A stretch of DNA of 64,000 nt from an uncultured Kocuria sp. (GTDB taxonomy: Bacteria > Actinomycetota > Actinomycetes > Actinomycetales > Micrococcaceae). The position numbers were made by a program, and so were the translations under genes. The number at the start of each line of letters is the position of its first letter. Position 1 is the first letter of the stretch. Below the pieces are notes generated by a model. The model searched no databases. It was not told the origin of the DNA and saw nothing but the letters and a program-made list of their open reading frames with translations. Positions 54,276 to 62,783 of the stretch are shown one piece after another. The stretch is taken from positions 1 through 64,000 of the forward strand of contig NZ_CANMRA010000023.1 in the NCBI RefSeq assembly GCF_947500125.1. Direction: 5' to 3'.

Positions 54276-54443
54276 TCAGCGCCTGCCCAGGTGCTTCTCC
54301 CGGCGGTGGGCGATGAACACGCCGGACAGCGCGACCAGCAGCATCATCGCGGCGATGAGCGCGAGCGTCCACGCGCCGTCGATCAGCGCGGTGACCAGCA
54401 GGACGAGGGCGATCGCGGAGAGCAGGAGCTGGAAGATCAGCAC
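54276..54443 (-). CDS. Small two-TM membrane protein
   Basis: A 55-residue protein with two hydrophobic helices (LLLSAIALVLLVTALI and LALIAAMMLLVALSGVFIA) and a basic tail (HRREKHLGRR). The GTG at 54441-54443 has GAAGG about 9 nt upstream. Function is unknown. Confidence 0.6.
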   Translation of the reverse strand: MLIFQLLLSAIALVLLVTALIDGAWTLALIAAMMLLVALSGVFIAHRREKHLGRR

Positions 54444-54654
54444 GGGGCAGCCTTCGGTCGGGAGCGGGAGCCTCGTCGAGGCTACCCGAGCCGGGGCCGG
54501 TCCCGGCTCGGCGGCCCCGGACAGCCGGGGCGCACGGCGGGGCCGGGCGCATTCCCGGTTTCGCCCTCCGCGTGAGCCGTGTCCCTGCGGCCGGGAGGGC
54601 GATAGCGTCGTGGACAGAAGCGCACGTCCCCTCTGCACCCCAAGGAGCACGAAC

Positions 54655-55314
54655 ATGTCCCGCACAGCCATCATCGGCGGCCACGGCAAGGTCGCCCTCA
54701 TCCTCGCCCAGCTGCTCAAGACCGGCGGCAACGACGTCACGAGCGTCTTCCGCAACCCCGACCACACGGACGACGTCGAGAACACCGGCGCGACCCCCGT
54801 GGTGGCCGACGTGGAGCAGCTGTCGGTCGCGCAGCTCGCCGACCTGCTCGAGGGCCAGGACGCCGTCGTGTGGAGCGCCGGCGCCGGCGGCGGCAGCCCC
54901 GAGCGCACCTACTCCGTGGACCGGGACGCCGCGATCCGCACGATGGACGCGGCCGTGATGGCCGGCGCCAAGCGCTTCGTCATGGTCTCCTACTTCGGGG
55001 CCGGCCAGGACCACGGCGTCCCCGAGGACAACCCCTTCCACGCCTACGCCCAGGCCAAGGCCGACGCAGACGACCACCTGCGCGCCTCCTCGCTCGACTG
55101 GACCATCGTGGGCCCCGGCGCCCTCACCGAGGGCGAGGCGACCGGCAAGATCGACGTCTCCACGGGCGAGCGGGACGGGGACCACGAGACCTCCCGGGCG
55201 AACGTGGCGCTGGTGGTCTCGGCCGTGCTGGACGACCCCTCGACCATCGGGAAGACCATCGAGTTCTCCGACGGCCACACGCTCATCTCCGCAGCGCTCG
55301 AGGTGCAGTCCTGA
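54655..55314 (+). CDS. NAD(P)H-binding (atypical SDR) protein
   Basis: A 219-residue NmrA/YhfK-like SDR with IIGGHGKVALILAQLL as the nucleotide-binding loop and AKRFVMVSYFGAGQDH near the active site. AAGGAG lies 7-8 nt before the ATG. A TAGCGT hexamer at about 54603 may be the -10. A reductase or redox-sensing role is typical. Confidence 0.9.
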   Translation: MSRTAIIGGHGKVALILAQLLKTGGNDVTSVFRNPDHTDDVENTGATPVVADVEQLSVAQLADLLEGQDAVVWSAGAGGGSPERTYSVDRDAAIRTMDAAVMAGAKRFVMVSYFGAGQDHGVPEDNPFHAYAQAKADADDHLRASSLDWTIVGPGALTEGEATGKIDVSTGERDGDHETSRANVALVVSAVLDDPSTIGKTIEFSDGHTLISAALEVQS

Positions 55315-55351
55315 CCGGCTGAGCACGCGCCGCCCCTCGTCGTCGGGGAGC

Positions 55352-55801
55352 TCAGGCCAGGAAGTCGGCCGCGCCCAGGGTGCGGGCGGGCGCGCCGTGG
55401 CCCGGGGCGCCCAGGGCGGCGATGCGGCGCTCGGCGATCCGCCAGCCGTGCGGGGTGCGCACGAACAGGTCCAGCTGGTCCCCGCCGTGCGCGGAGCCGT
55501 CCGCGCACACCACCAGCCACTTGCTCCAGGCCCGCACACGGTCCGGGGCGAGCCGGCGCAGCACGGTGTCGGTGATCAGGTGCGGATCGCGGGTCTCGGC
55601 GAGGGTCCGCTCGGCGATCTCGGCGGGCCCGCGTGCTGTCCCGCCCGGGGAGTGGACGACGGCGTCCCCGGTGAACACCCGGTCGAGGTCGTGCCAGGCG
55701 CGGGCGTCCACCACGCGGGCGCACCGGCTGAGGACGGTGCCGATCTCGAGGGCGTCGGCGGCGGGCACCCGGTCCCACCCCGCGCCCGGTGCGGGGCTCA
55801 T
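55352..55801 (-). CDS. SnoaL-like (NTF2-fold) protein
   Basis: A 149-residue NTF2-fold protein: EIGTVLSRCARVVDARAWHDLDRVF, then FVRTPHGWRIAERRIAAL, the common SnoaL_4 pattern. The ATG overlaps the upstream SnoaL-like gene stop by 4 bp. The two tandem paralogues form an operon and could be two subunits of one enzyme or act independently. Confidence 0.85.
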   Translation of the reverse strand: MSPAPGAGWDRVPAADALEIGTVLSRCARVVDARAWHDLDRVFTGDAVVHSPGGTARGPAEIAERTLAETRDPHLITDTVLRRLAPDRVRAWSKWLVVCADGSAHGGDQLDLFVRTPHGWRIAERRIAALGAPGHGAPARTLGAADFLA

Positions 55802-56409
55802 CGGCGGGCCCGGCCGACGGCGGCGAGCACGGCGTCGTCGAACATCGCGTAGGCGTACGGGTCCGGTGCGTACCCGCCCTCGGCGAGCGCCACGGAGGCG
55901 GAGTCGTTGCGCGGCGCCACGGTGCGCCGCTCGATCCGCCACCCGTGGGCGGTGCGGCGGAACGTGTCGATGTAGTCGCCGCAGGCCACTCGCCGGTCCC
56001 AGGTCAGCAGCAGCATCCTGGACCAGGCCACGGCGGTGTCCGCGTCCACGGCCTCCACGATCGAGTTCAGCGTGTGCGTGGCGGGGAAGCGGGAGAGGTC
56101 GACCGTCTCGACGAAGCGCCGCACGCCCGCCGGGCCGGTGAACTCGCCCTGCGGCGCGCTGAGGTGCACCTCCGGTACGAAGACCTCCCCGAACATGTCC
56201 CACCGGCGGTTGTCCAGCAGGTGCGAGGAGAAGCTCAGGATCTCGTTGATCTCGATCCGGTCCTGGGCGCTGATCGTCCCGGGAGCCGTCCCGGGGGCCT
56301 GCTCCGCGGCCGCCCCGGCGATTCCCTCGGTGGCGTGCTCGGTGGCTTGTTCGATGGTCTGCTCAGGGGTCCGCTCAGTGGTCCGTTCCGAGATCCGTGC
56401 GTCGTCCAT
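55798..56409 (-). CDS. SnoaL-like (NTF2-fold) protein with N-terminal repeat tail
   Basis: A 203-residue NTF2-fold protein. EINEILSFSSHLLDNRRWDMF and HGWRIERRTVAPRND mark the fold. Before it lies a 50-residue tail of Thr/Glu/Gln/Ala repeats (RTTERTPEQTIEQATEHATEG). I chose ATG 56407-56409; an ATG at 56484 with AAGG 8 nt upstream would add 25 residues. It is coupled by ATGA to the next SnoaL-like gene. Confidence 0.82.
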   Translation of the reverse strand: MDDARISERTTERTPEQTIEQATEHATEGIAGAAAEQAPGTAPGTISAQDRIEINEILSFSSHLLDNRRWDMFGEVFVPEVHLSAPQGEFTGPAGVRRFVETVDLSRFPATHTLNSIVEAVDADTAVAWSRMLLLTWDRRVACGDYIDTFRRTAHGWRIERRTVAPRNDSASVALAEGGYAPDPYAYAMFDDAVLAAVGRARR

Positions 56410-56529
56410 CTGCCTGCTCTGGTCCTCTCGTGGGCCGGCGGGGCCGCTGCGGCTCGCCGGCGGATGACACGTGGTTCCGCCCATGATGAATTCCTTGGCC
56501 AGACCGTGCCACGAGGCCCGGTCGTTCCC

Positions 56530-56535
56530 TAATCT
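56530..56535 (+). promoter_or_regulatory. -10 element of a leaderless PPOX-like transcript
   Basis: TAATCT ends 6 nt before the ATG at 56542. Confidence 0.6.
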
Positions 56536-56541
56536 GACCAC

Positions 56542-57024
56542 ATGAACACGCACCAGGATGACATCCAGCACATCGTCGAGTTCGTGAACCGCACCCGCGT
56601 CGGCATGCTCAGCACCCGGGAGGCCACCGGCAAGCTCGTGAGCCGCCCGATGACGGTGGTCGACGTCGCCCCGGGGGAGGATCTCAACTTCTTCACCAGC
56701 CGGGACACCTCCTCGGTCCGGGACGTGGCGGCCAACGACGCCGTCAACGTCGCGTTCGTGGGGGACCACGAGTGGGTCTCGATCTCCGGCGCCGCCGAGG
56801 TGGTCGAGGACCGGCAGGTGCTCGAGGGGCTCTGGTCCGACGCGCTGAAGGCGTACTACCCGGACGGGCCCGCCACCCCCGGCCTCGTGGTGCTGCGCGT
56901 GCGCACGGAGACCGCCGAGCACTGGCGCAGCCCCGGGACGGTGGCCACCGCGCTGCGCTGGGCGAAGGCCCGGACCACGGGCGGGCAGATCGATCCCGGC
57001 GAGTCCACGGTGGTGGACCTGTGA
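56542..57024 (+). CDS. General-stress-type PPOX-fold FMN-binding protein
   Basis: A 160-residue pyridoxamine-phosphate-oxidase-related protein of the general stress protein class: RTRVGMLSTREATGKLVSRP, LNFFTSRDTSSVRDVAAND, VNVAFVGDHEWVSISGAAEV and a final VATALRWAKARTTGG helix. The role is probably flavin or bilin binding. The stop overlaps the acylphosphatase start (GTGA). Confidence 0.92.
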   Translation: MNTHQDDIQHIVEFVNRTRVGMLSTREATGKLVSRPMTVVDVAPGEDLNFFTSRDTSSVRDVAANDAVNVAFVGDHEWVSISGAAEVVEDRQVLEGLWSDALKAYYPDGPATPGLVVLRVRTETAEHWRSPGTVATALRWAKARTTGGQIDPGESTVVDL

Positions 57025-57359
57025 GCCTGCCTCCGATCCACCTGGGCGCCTCCGCCGGCCGGGACCCCGAGCGACTGGACCTCGACGAGGACCTGCGCCT
57101 GACCGCCGTGGTGCACGGCTCCGTGCAGGGCGTCGGCTTCCGCTTCTGGACCGCGCGCCACGCCGAGCAGCTCGGCCTGCGCGGCTCGGCGGTCAACAAC
57201 GCGGACGGCACCGTGGGCGTGATCGCCGAGGGGCCCCGGCACGCCGTGCGGGACCTGCTCAAGGCACTCAACGGCGGTGGCACGCCCGGCGCCGTGATGA
57301 AGGTGGACTCCCACTACGGCCCCGCCACCGGGGAGTTCCGCGGGTTCGTCACCGGCTGA
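57021..57359 (+). CDS. acyP: Acylphosphatase
   Basis: A 112-residue acylphosphatase: VHGSVQGVGFRFWTARHAEQLG carries the catalytic Arg, NNADGTVGVIAEGP the catalytic Asn region. About 25 extra N-terminal residues precede the fold. The GTG start overlaps the previous stop by 4 bp, coupling translation. Confidence 0.93.
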   Translation: MSLPPIHLGASAGRDPERLDLDEDLRLTAVVHGSVQGVGFRFWTARHAEQLGLRGSAVNNADGTVGVIAEGPRHAVRDLLKALNGGGTPGAVMKVDSHYGPATGEFRGFVTG

Positions 57360-57402
57360 CCCGCCCCGACGCGCTCGCGGCGCCGCGCCGCGCCGCGCGA
57401 TC

Positions 57403-57408
57403 TACGAT
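57403..57408 (+). promoter_or_regulatory. -10 element of a leaderless CDF transporter transcript
   Basis: TACGAT ends 6 nt before the ATG at 57415. Confidence 0.6.
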
Positions 57409-57414
57409 GGAGCC

Positions 57415-58388
57415 ATGGCTCACGACCACGCCGGGGACCGCGGGCGCGCGGAGGACGGGCACGACCACGGGCCCGGGCACACCCACGCCGGTCCCGGGAC
57501 GGACCGGTGGCGGATCGCCACCGCCTTCGGGATCACCGCGGCGCTGTTCGTCGTCCAGCTGGTCGGCGCCCTGTGGACGGGGTCCCTGGCGCTGCTCCTC
57601 GACACCGCCCACGTGCTCACCGACGCCGGTGGACTGCTGCTCGCGCTGGTCGCCGCGCAGCTGACCCTGCGCCCGCCGAGCGCCCGGCGCACGTGGGGCT
57701 GGCGTCGCGCGGAGATCGTGGCCGCGGCCCTGCAGGCCGGGGTGCTGCTGGCCGTGGGGCTGTTCGTGCTCGTGGAGGGCGTGCGGCGGTTCCTCGAGCC
57801 GCACCCGGTGGCCTCGGCCGAGATGCTGGTCTTCGGCGTCCTGGGGCTGGCCGGCAACCTCGTGGCGATGGCGGTGCTCTTCGGGGGCCGGCGCACCAAC
57901 CTCAACCTGCGCGCGGCGATGCTCGAGGTGCTCAACGACGCGCTGGGCTCGGTCGCGGTGATCGTCGCGGCCGTGGTCATCACCCTCACCGGCTGGATGC
58001 AGGCCGACGCCGTCGTCGCGCTGCTCATCGGGGCGCTCATCGTGCCCCGCACCATCCGACTGCTCATGGAGTCCCTGTCCGTGCTCCTGGAGAGCGCGCC
58101 CCCCCCGGGCTCGACGTCGACGAGGTCCGCGGGCACATCCTCGAGCTGCCGCACGTGGTGGAGGTCCACGACCTGCACGCGTCCCGGATCTCCTCGGACC
58201 TGCCCGTGCTCACCGCCCACGTGGTGCTCGAGGAGGAGTACTTCTACTCCGGCGGCTCGGCCGAGGCGCTGGGCCGGATCCAGCGGTGCGTGGCCGAGCA
58301 CTTCCCCGTGTCCGTCCAGCACTCCACGATCCAGCTGGAGCCCGCCGACCACGACGAACCGGAGGTGTGCGCGCCCCATGACTCCTGA
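57415..58388 (+). pseudogene. Cation diffusion facilitator (CDF) metal transporter, frame broken at a C8 tract
   Basis: The N terminus is His-rich (HDHAG..., HDHGPGHTHAG), followed by six membrane spans with metal sites AHVLTDAGG (HxxxD) and LEVLNDALGS (ExxxD). The frame is lost at a run of eight C (58099-58106) after SLSVLLESAP. The C-terminal cytosolic domain (LDVDEVRGHILELPHVVEVHDLHA...) continues in a second frame to 58388. One added C gives a 324-residue protein of normal length. The family exports Zn2+ or similar metals. A sequencing error or real mutation are both possible. Confidence 0.85.
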
Positions 58389-58767
58389 GCCCCCGAGCAC
58401 CGAGGACCACTGCCTGATCGTGTTCGTCCCGGCCAGCCACGCCGAGCAGGTCCTGCAGGCCCTCGGCGACGCCGGGGCCGGCCGCGCCGGCCACTACTCC
58501 CACACCGCGTTCGTGAGCCGCGGCACCGGACGGTTCACACCGCTGCCCGGTGCGCACCCCACGATCGGGGAGGTCGGGACGCCGCAGGAGGTCGACGAGG
58601 TCCGGATCGAGACGCTGTACCCGGCGGCCCGGCGCGAGCGCGTGCTGCGGGCGATGGCCGGGGCCCACCCCTACGAGGTCCCGGCCTTCGCCACGTTCCC
58701 GGTCCACGACCGGGGCCCGTCCGTCGACGGGCAGGGCCGGCTCAGGAGCCGGCCGGATCCTGCATGA
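58378..58767 (+). CDS. Nif3/YqfO-like small protein (COG3323 type)
   Basis: A 129-residue protein: CLIVFVPASHAEQVLQALGDAGAG, then GHYSHTAFVSRGTGRFTP, GAHPTIGEVG and AGAHPYEVPAFATFPV, the pattern of the inserted/C-terminal domain of YqfO/NIF3 proteins. The ATG overlaps the CDF reading frame end by 11 bp, so it may be translated with the transporter. Function unknown; metal-linked context. Confidence 0.85.
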   Translation: MTPEPPSTEDHCLIVFVPASHAEQVLQALGDAGAGRAGHYSHTAFVSRGTGRFTPLPGAHPTIGEVGTPQEVDEVRIETLYPAARRERVLRAMAGAHPYEVPAFATFPVHDRGPSVDGQGRLRSRPDPA

Positions 58768-59191
58768 GCGCCGAACGGATCAGGAACCGCTTGCCCTCCG
58801 GCGCCTCCACCGAGAACCCGGAACCGCGCCCCTCCACCACGTCCACCGTGAGCAGCGTGTGCTTCCAGTACTCGAACTGCTCGCGCGACATCCAGAACTC
58901 GAGCTCGGCCGTGGCCGGGTCCCCGGGCAGCGTGAACACGCCCAGCAGCACGTCCGCCGGGCCGGTGAGGAAGTCCCCGGCCGGATAGCACATGGGCGCG
59001 GAGCCGTCGCAGCACCCGCCGGACTGGTGGAACATCAGCCGCCCGTGGACGTCCCGCAGCGTCCCGAGCAGCTCCACGGCGGCCGGCGTCAGGGCCACGC
59101 GGGAGAACGTCTCGCCCTCGACGGCGGGGGCGGACTCCAGGACGGCGGTGCTCCCGGTGGTGTCCTCGGTGGTGTTCTCGGCGGTGCTCAC
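58742..59191 (-). CDS. DUF779 domain protein
   Basis: A 149-residue DUF779 protein: LMFHQSGGCCDGSAPMCYP with the conserved cysteines, GVFTLPGDPA, and FWMSREQFEYWKHTLLTVDVV. The N-terminal 30 residues are Thr/Glu-rich. Members often neighbour aldehyde dehydrogenase genes, but none is seen here. The 3' end overlaps the Nif3-like gene by 26 bp. Confidence 0.9.
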   Translation of the reverse strand: MSTAENTTEDTTGSTAVLESAPAVEGETFSRVALTPAAVELLGTLRDVHGRLMFHQSGGCCDGSAPMCYPAGDFLTGPADVLLGVFTLPGDPATAELEFWMSREQFEYWKHTLLTVDVVEGRGSGFSVEAPEGKRFLIRSALMQDPAGS

Positions 59192-59224
59192 AGCGCGCTC
59201 CTCGGCTCGGCGGTGTGACCCACG

Positions 59225-59995
59225 CTACAGCCGGCCGAGCAGTTCCTCCAGGCCGAGGCCGTCCAGCACGCCCGCCGGGTGCGGTCCGGCCGCGGCGAGG
59301 GCGTCCGCCCACTCCCGGGGCAGGGCCCGGCGCCCGCCCACCAGGACCAGGTTGCCCGGATAGCGGCCCGTGAGCAGCCGCTCCTCGGCCAGGCACCACA
59401 CGTCGGCGAGCGCCTCCCGCATCGCCCGCGCCTGGCCGGCGAAGAACGCCAGCCCGGGGTCGTCGCCCACGTTGACGACCAGCACCCCGCCGGGCGCCAG
59501 CAGCCCGGCGGCCTCGGCGTAGAAGGAGGTCTCGGTGAGATGGCCGGGGGCGTCCCGGCCCGAGAACACGTCGAGGACCACGAGGTCCGCGGTCCCGGGG
59601 ACGGCGACGTCCGGAAGGGCCGCTCGGGCGTCGTCGACGACGATCCGCACGTCCGCGTCCGCGGGCAGGGGCAGCGCCTCGAGGACGAACGCGGGCAGCT
59701 GGCGCTCGAGCTCCACGGCGACCTGCGCGGAGCCGGGCCGGGTCGCGGCCACGTACCGGGCGAGCGTCAGGGCCCCGGCGCCCAGGTGGACCGCGGTGAC
59801 CGGCGCGCCCGGCTCCGCCACGACGTCGACGACGTTGCCGATCCGCCGCAGGTACTCGTAGAAGATCTCCCCGGGGTGGGCGAGATTCACGTGGGACTGC
59901 TCGGCGCCGCCGATGGACAGCACGAACCCGCCCTCGGTGAAGCCGTCCGGGGTGATCTCGGCGTGCACGCCGGCGTCCTTGAAGTATCTGCGCAT
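59225..59995 (-). CDS. Spermidine synthase-like (SpeE-fold) methyltransferase-type protein
   Basis: A 256-residue Rossmann protein. AVHLGAGALTLARYVAATRPG is the nucleotide-binding loop, VAVELERQL the acidic ligand strand, LVVLDVFSGRDAPGHL the active-site region. The D-X-X-X-D polyamine signature is weak, so the polyamine synthase activity is uncertain. The ATG at 59993-59995 is 6 nt after a GACAAT -10 on the minus strand. Confidence 0.82.
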   Translation of the reverse strand: MRRYFKDAGVHAEITPDGFTEGGFVLSIGGAEQSHVNLAHPGEIFYEYLRRIGNVVDVVAEPGAPVTAVHLGAGALTLARYVAATRPGSAQVAVELERQLPAFVLEALPLPADADVRIVVDDARAALPDVAVPGTADLVVLDVFSGRDAPGHLTETSFYAEAAGLLAPGGVLVVNVGDDPGLAFFAGQARAMREALADVWCLAEERLLTGRYPGNLVLVGGRRALPREWADALAAAGPHPAGVLDGLGLEELLGRL

Positions 59996-60001
59996 GAGCC
60001 C

Positions 60002-60007
60002 ATTGTC
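60002..60007 (-). promoter_or_regulatory. -10 element of a leaderless SpeE-like transcript
   Basis: GACAAT on the minus strand, 6 nt before the start codon at 59995. Confidence 0.5.
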
Positions 60008-60087
60008 ACTTCCCGGACGGGAATGGACCGGGTCGCGGGACGGCTCTACCGGTGAACCACTGCTTCGTCCCGAAGGATCCCCCGCCC

Positions 60088-61596
60088 ATGACACCCGACG
60101 TCCCCGCGTCCGGGACCACTCCGGTCCCCGCCCCCGCACCCTCCGCCGGTCTCCCGGACACCGGCGGCCCGGCCGGCGTCGCGGACACCGACCACTCCGC
60201 CCGCAACCGTCTGGTCATCGGGCTGCTGCTGGTCTCCACGTTCGTGGTGATCCTCAACGAGACGATCATGAGCGTGGCGCTGCCCCGTCTCATGACCGAC
60301 CTCTCCGTCACGGCCGTCGCCGGCCAGTGGCTCACCACCGCCTACATGCTCACCATGGCCGTGGTCATCCCGGTGACCGGGTTCCTGCTCCAGCGGCTGC
60401 ACACCCGGCCCGTGTTCCTCCTCGCCATGACACTGTTCAGCCTCGGCACCCTGATCTGCGCGGCCGCGCCCGGGTTCGGGACGCTGCTCGCGGGACGGGT
60501 GGTGCAGGCCTGCGGCACCGCGGTCATGATGCCGCTGCTGATGACCACGGTCCTGACCCTGGTGCCGCCGGCCGGGCGCGGGCGCGTCATGGGCAACATC
60601 TCCATCGTCATCTCGGTCGCCCCCGCCGTGGGACCCACCATCTCGGGCGTCATCCTCAGCGTGCTCGAGTGGCGGTGGATGTTCATCCTGGTGCTGCCCG
60701 TCGCGGTGGGCTCCCTGCTGCTGGGGGCGTGGCGGATGCAGAACGTCACCGAGCCCCGGCCCGCGCCGCTGGACGCGGTCTCGGTGGTGCTCTCGGCCGT
60801 GGGCTTCGGCGGCCTCGTGCTCGGCCTGAGCTCTTTCGGCGAGGGCGGGGAGGCCGCGGTCCCGGCGTGGGTGCCGCTCGCGCTGGGCGTGGCCGCGCTG
60901 GTCGTGTTCGTGCGGCGTCAGCTCCGGCTCCAGCGCGCGGACCGGGCCCTGCTGGACCTGCGGACCTTCCGGTCACGGGTCTTCACGACGTCCACGGCGG
61001 TGCTCACCGTCAGCATGATGGCCCTGTTCGGCACGCTGATCATCCTGCCCATCTACCTGCAGACCGTGCACGGTCTCGACCCCCTGGGCACGGGCCTGCT
61101 GCTGCTGCCCGGCGGGCTCGTCATGGGTCTGCTCGCACCCGTCGTGGGGCGGGTCTACGACCGCTCGGGCCCCACCGTGCTGCTCGTTCCGGGCTCGGTC
61201 CTGCTGAGCGCGTCCCTGTGGTACCTCGCCTCCACCTCGGCGGCCACGCCCGTCCCGATGGTGCTCCTCGCCCACGTGGTGCTCAGCACGGGCCTGGCTC
61301 TGATGTTCACCCCGTTGTTCACCGCGGGTCTGGGCTCCCTGCCCACGCGGCTGTACTCGCACGGCTCCGCCGTGGTGGGCACGCTGCAGCAGGTGGCGGG
61401 GGCCGCGGGCACGGCCCTGTTCGTCACCGTGCTGAGCCTCGGGGCCGCCGGCGCCGCGGCGGCCGGGGCCGCGGACCCCGAGGCCACCGCGGCGGGCGTG
61501 CGGAGCGCCTTCCTGTGCGGCGGGATCATCTCGCTGACGGCCGTCGTCGGCTCCTTCTGGGTGCGCCGCCCCGCCGCGGCGGGCGCGGACGGCTGA
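60088..61596 (+). CDS. DHA2-type MFS multidrug transporter
   Basis: A 502-residue MFS transporter with 12 to 14 spans. Family motif LTTAYMLTMAVVIPVTGFL and the loop LAGRVVQACGTAVMMPLLMTT belong to the EmrB/QacA group, with motif C-like GPTISGVILS. The start could be a GTG 36 nt earlier; I use ATG 60088. It likely exports drugs or metabolites. Confidence 0.92.
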   Translation: MTPDVPASGTTPVPAPAPSAGLPDTGGPAGVADTDHSARNRLVIGLLLVSTFVVILNETIMSVALPRLMTDLSVTAVAGQWLTTAYMLTMAVVIPVTGFLLQRLHTRPVFLLAMTLFSLGTLICAAAPGFGTLLAGRVVQACGTAVMMPLLMTTVLTLVPPAGRGRVMGNISIVISVAPAVGPTISGVILSVLEWRWMFILVLPVAVGSLLLGAWRMQNVTEPRPAPLDAVSVVLSAVGFGGLVLGLSSFGEGGEAAVPAWVPLALGVAALVVFVRRQLRLQRADRALLDLRTFRSRVFTTSTAVLTVSMMALFGTLIILPIYLQTVHGLDPLGTGLLLLPGGLVMGLLAPVVGRVYDRSGPTVLLVPGSVLLSASLWYLASTSAATPVPMVLLAHVVLSTGLALMFTPLFTAGLGSLPTRLYSHGSAVVGTLQQVAGAAGTALFVTVLSLGAAGAAAAGAADPEATAAGVRSAFLCGGIISLTAVVGSFWVRRPAAAGADG

Positions 61597-61614
61597 GGGC
61601 CGCGGGCCCGTCCG

Positions 61615-62220
61615 TCAGTCCCGGACGCGCTCGCGGATTCGCCGCGTGAGCTCCGCGGCGTCCTCGACGGCCTGCTCGCCCTGGGCCAGCCCCGCGCGCA
61701 GCTCCTCCCGGGTCGCGGCGTCCTTCAGGGACCGGACGTTGATCTCGAGGGTGACCAGGGCCGTCGCGACGGCGGCCCGGGCCGCCTCGGAGGCCGCCGC
61801 CACGTCGCTGAGGACGTTGGGGTTGCACCAGCCGGTCAGCTCGCGCGCGAGCCCGACGACCTCGGCGCCCACCCCGATCAGCTCCCGCGGGGGCCGCGCC
61901 GCACCGGCCGTGGCCTCCTGGACGGCCCGCGAGCGCTCCGCCTTCTCCTCGTCGGTGTCCTTCGGCAGGGCGTAGGCGGCCGAGAGCGCGCCGAAGGCCT
62001 CGGCGTCGGCGTCCGCCAGGTCCAGCGCGCGCGGGATCAGCTCCTCGGCGCGGGCCGCCGCGCCGGCCGCGTGCTCGGAGGCCGTGGAGTAGCGGGCGGA
62101 CATCGCCAGCAGGGCCGCGCCCAGGGCCGCCTGCAGGGCTCCCGCCGCGCCGCCGCCGGGGGCGGGCTCCCCCGAGGCCATGCGCTCCACGTAGGCCCTG
62201 ACGTTCTCCGAGCTGATCAC
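61615..62220 (-). CDS. Cyclodeaminase/cyclohydrolase family protein (FchA-like)
   Basis: A 201-residue helical protein of the formiminotetrahydrofolate cyclodeaminase fold: ASGEPAPGGGAAGALQAALGAAL (Gly-rich folate-binding loop) and WCNPNVLSDVAAASEAARAAV. Start GTG at 62218-62220 has GGAAGGAAG 5-6 nt upstream. It may be a methenyl-THF cyclohydrolase (FchA) or FTCD-type cyclodeaminase; the exact reaction is unsure. Confidence 0.88.
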   Translation of the reverse strand: MISSENVRAYVERMASGEPAPGGGAAGALQAALGAALLAMSARYSTASEHAAGAAARAEELIPRALDLADADAEAFGALSAAYALPKDTDEEKAERSRAVQEATAGAARPPRELIGVGAEVVGLARELTGWCNPNVLSDVAAASEAARAAVATALVTLEINVRSLKDAATREELRAGLAQGEQAVEDAAELTRRIRERVRD

Positions 62221-62449
62221 GGTGCTTCCTTCCGGTGGTGGGATCCCCTGCCCGCCGCGGGTGCGGGAGGGACGGTGACGTCCGCCCGAGCCTAGCCGTC
62301 CGGCGGTCCCCGTGGTCAGTCTCACAGCCCTTGCCGGACGAGTGCACGGCCCGTCCATCGCACGGAAACGTCCCGGCCACATCGGCCGCCGATGCTGGAG
62401 GTGTCCGAGGGCCCCGCCCCGGACCCGACCCCCGAGAGGAAGTGCCGCC

Positions 62450-62701
62450 ATGACGACCCTGGAAGCGACGAGCGTCGACCCGACCACCGATGACGCCTGG
62501 GTCCACGACCCCGCCCGGATCCGGCCCGGCGACCGGATCGAGGTGTGGGAGCAGGACCACCTCCGCCACGTCGGCACCGTGGGCCAGTGCGCGCCCCGCC
62601 TCCGGCTGCTCTGGATCCTGGAGGCGGGCACCGGCTCCCGCCGGCTGATCCCCGTCGACGGCTACCGCCTGCGCCTGAGCCCCCTCGCCCGCGCCGCCTG
62701 A
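62450..62701 (+). CDS. Small protein of unknown function
   Basis: An 83-residue protein (DDAWVHDPARIRPGDRIEVWEQ, HLRHVGTVGQCAPRLRLLWI), probably a small beta-barrel, with no known family. The ATG has GAGAGGAAG about 9 nt upstream. The pyruvate-kinase-like gene follows after 82 bp. Confidence 0.7.
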   Translation: MTTLEATSVDPTTDDAWVHDPARIRPGDRIEVWEQDHLRHVGTVGQCAPRLRLLWILEAGTGSRRLIPVDGYRLRLSPLARAA

Positions 62702-62783
62702 GGCCCCGGCCTCCTCGCGTTCAGCCGCTGTTCGCCCGGGCCGACTACGGTCGGCGCTGACAGCGGAACGGACGAGGAGGATC

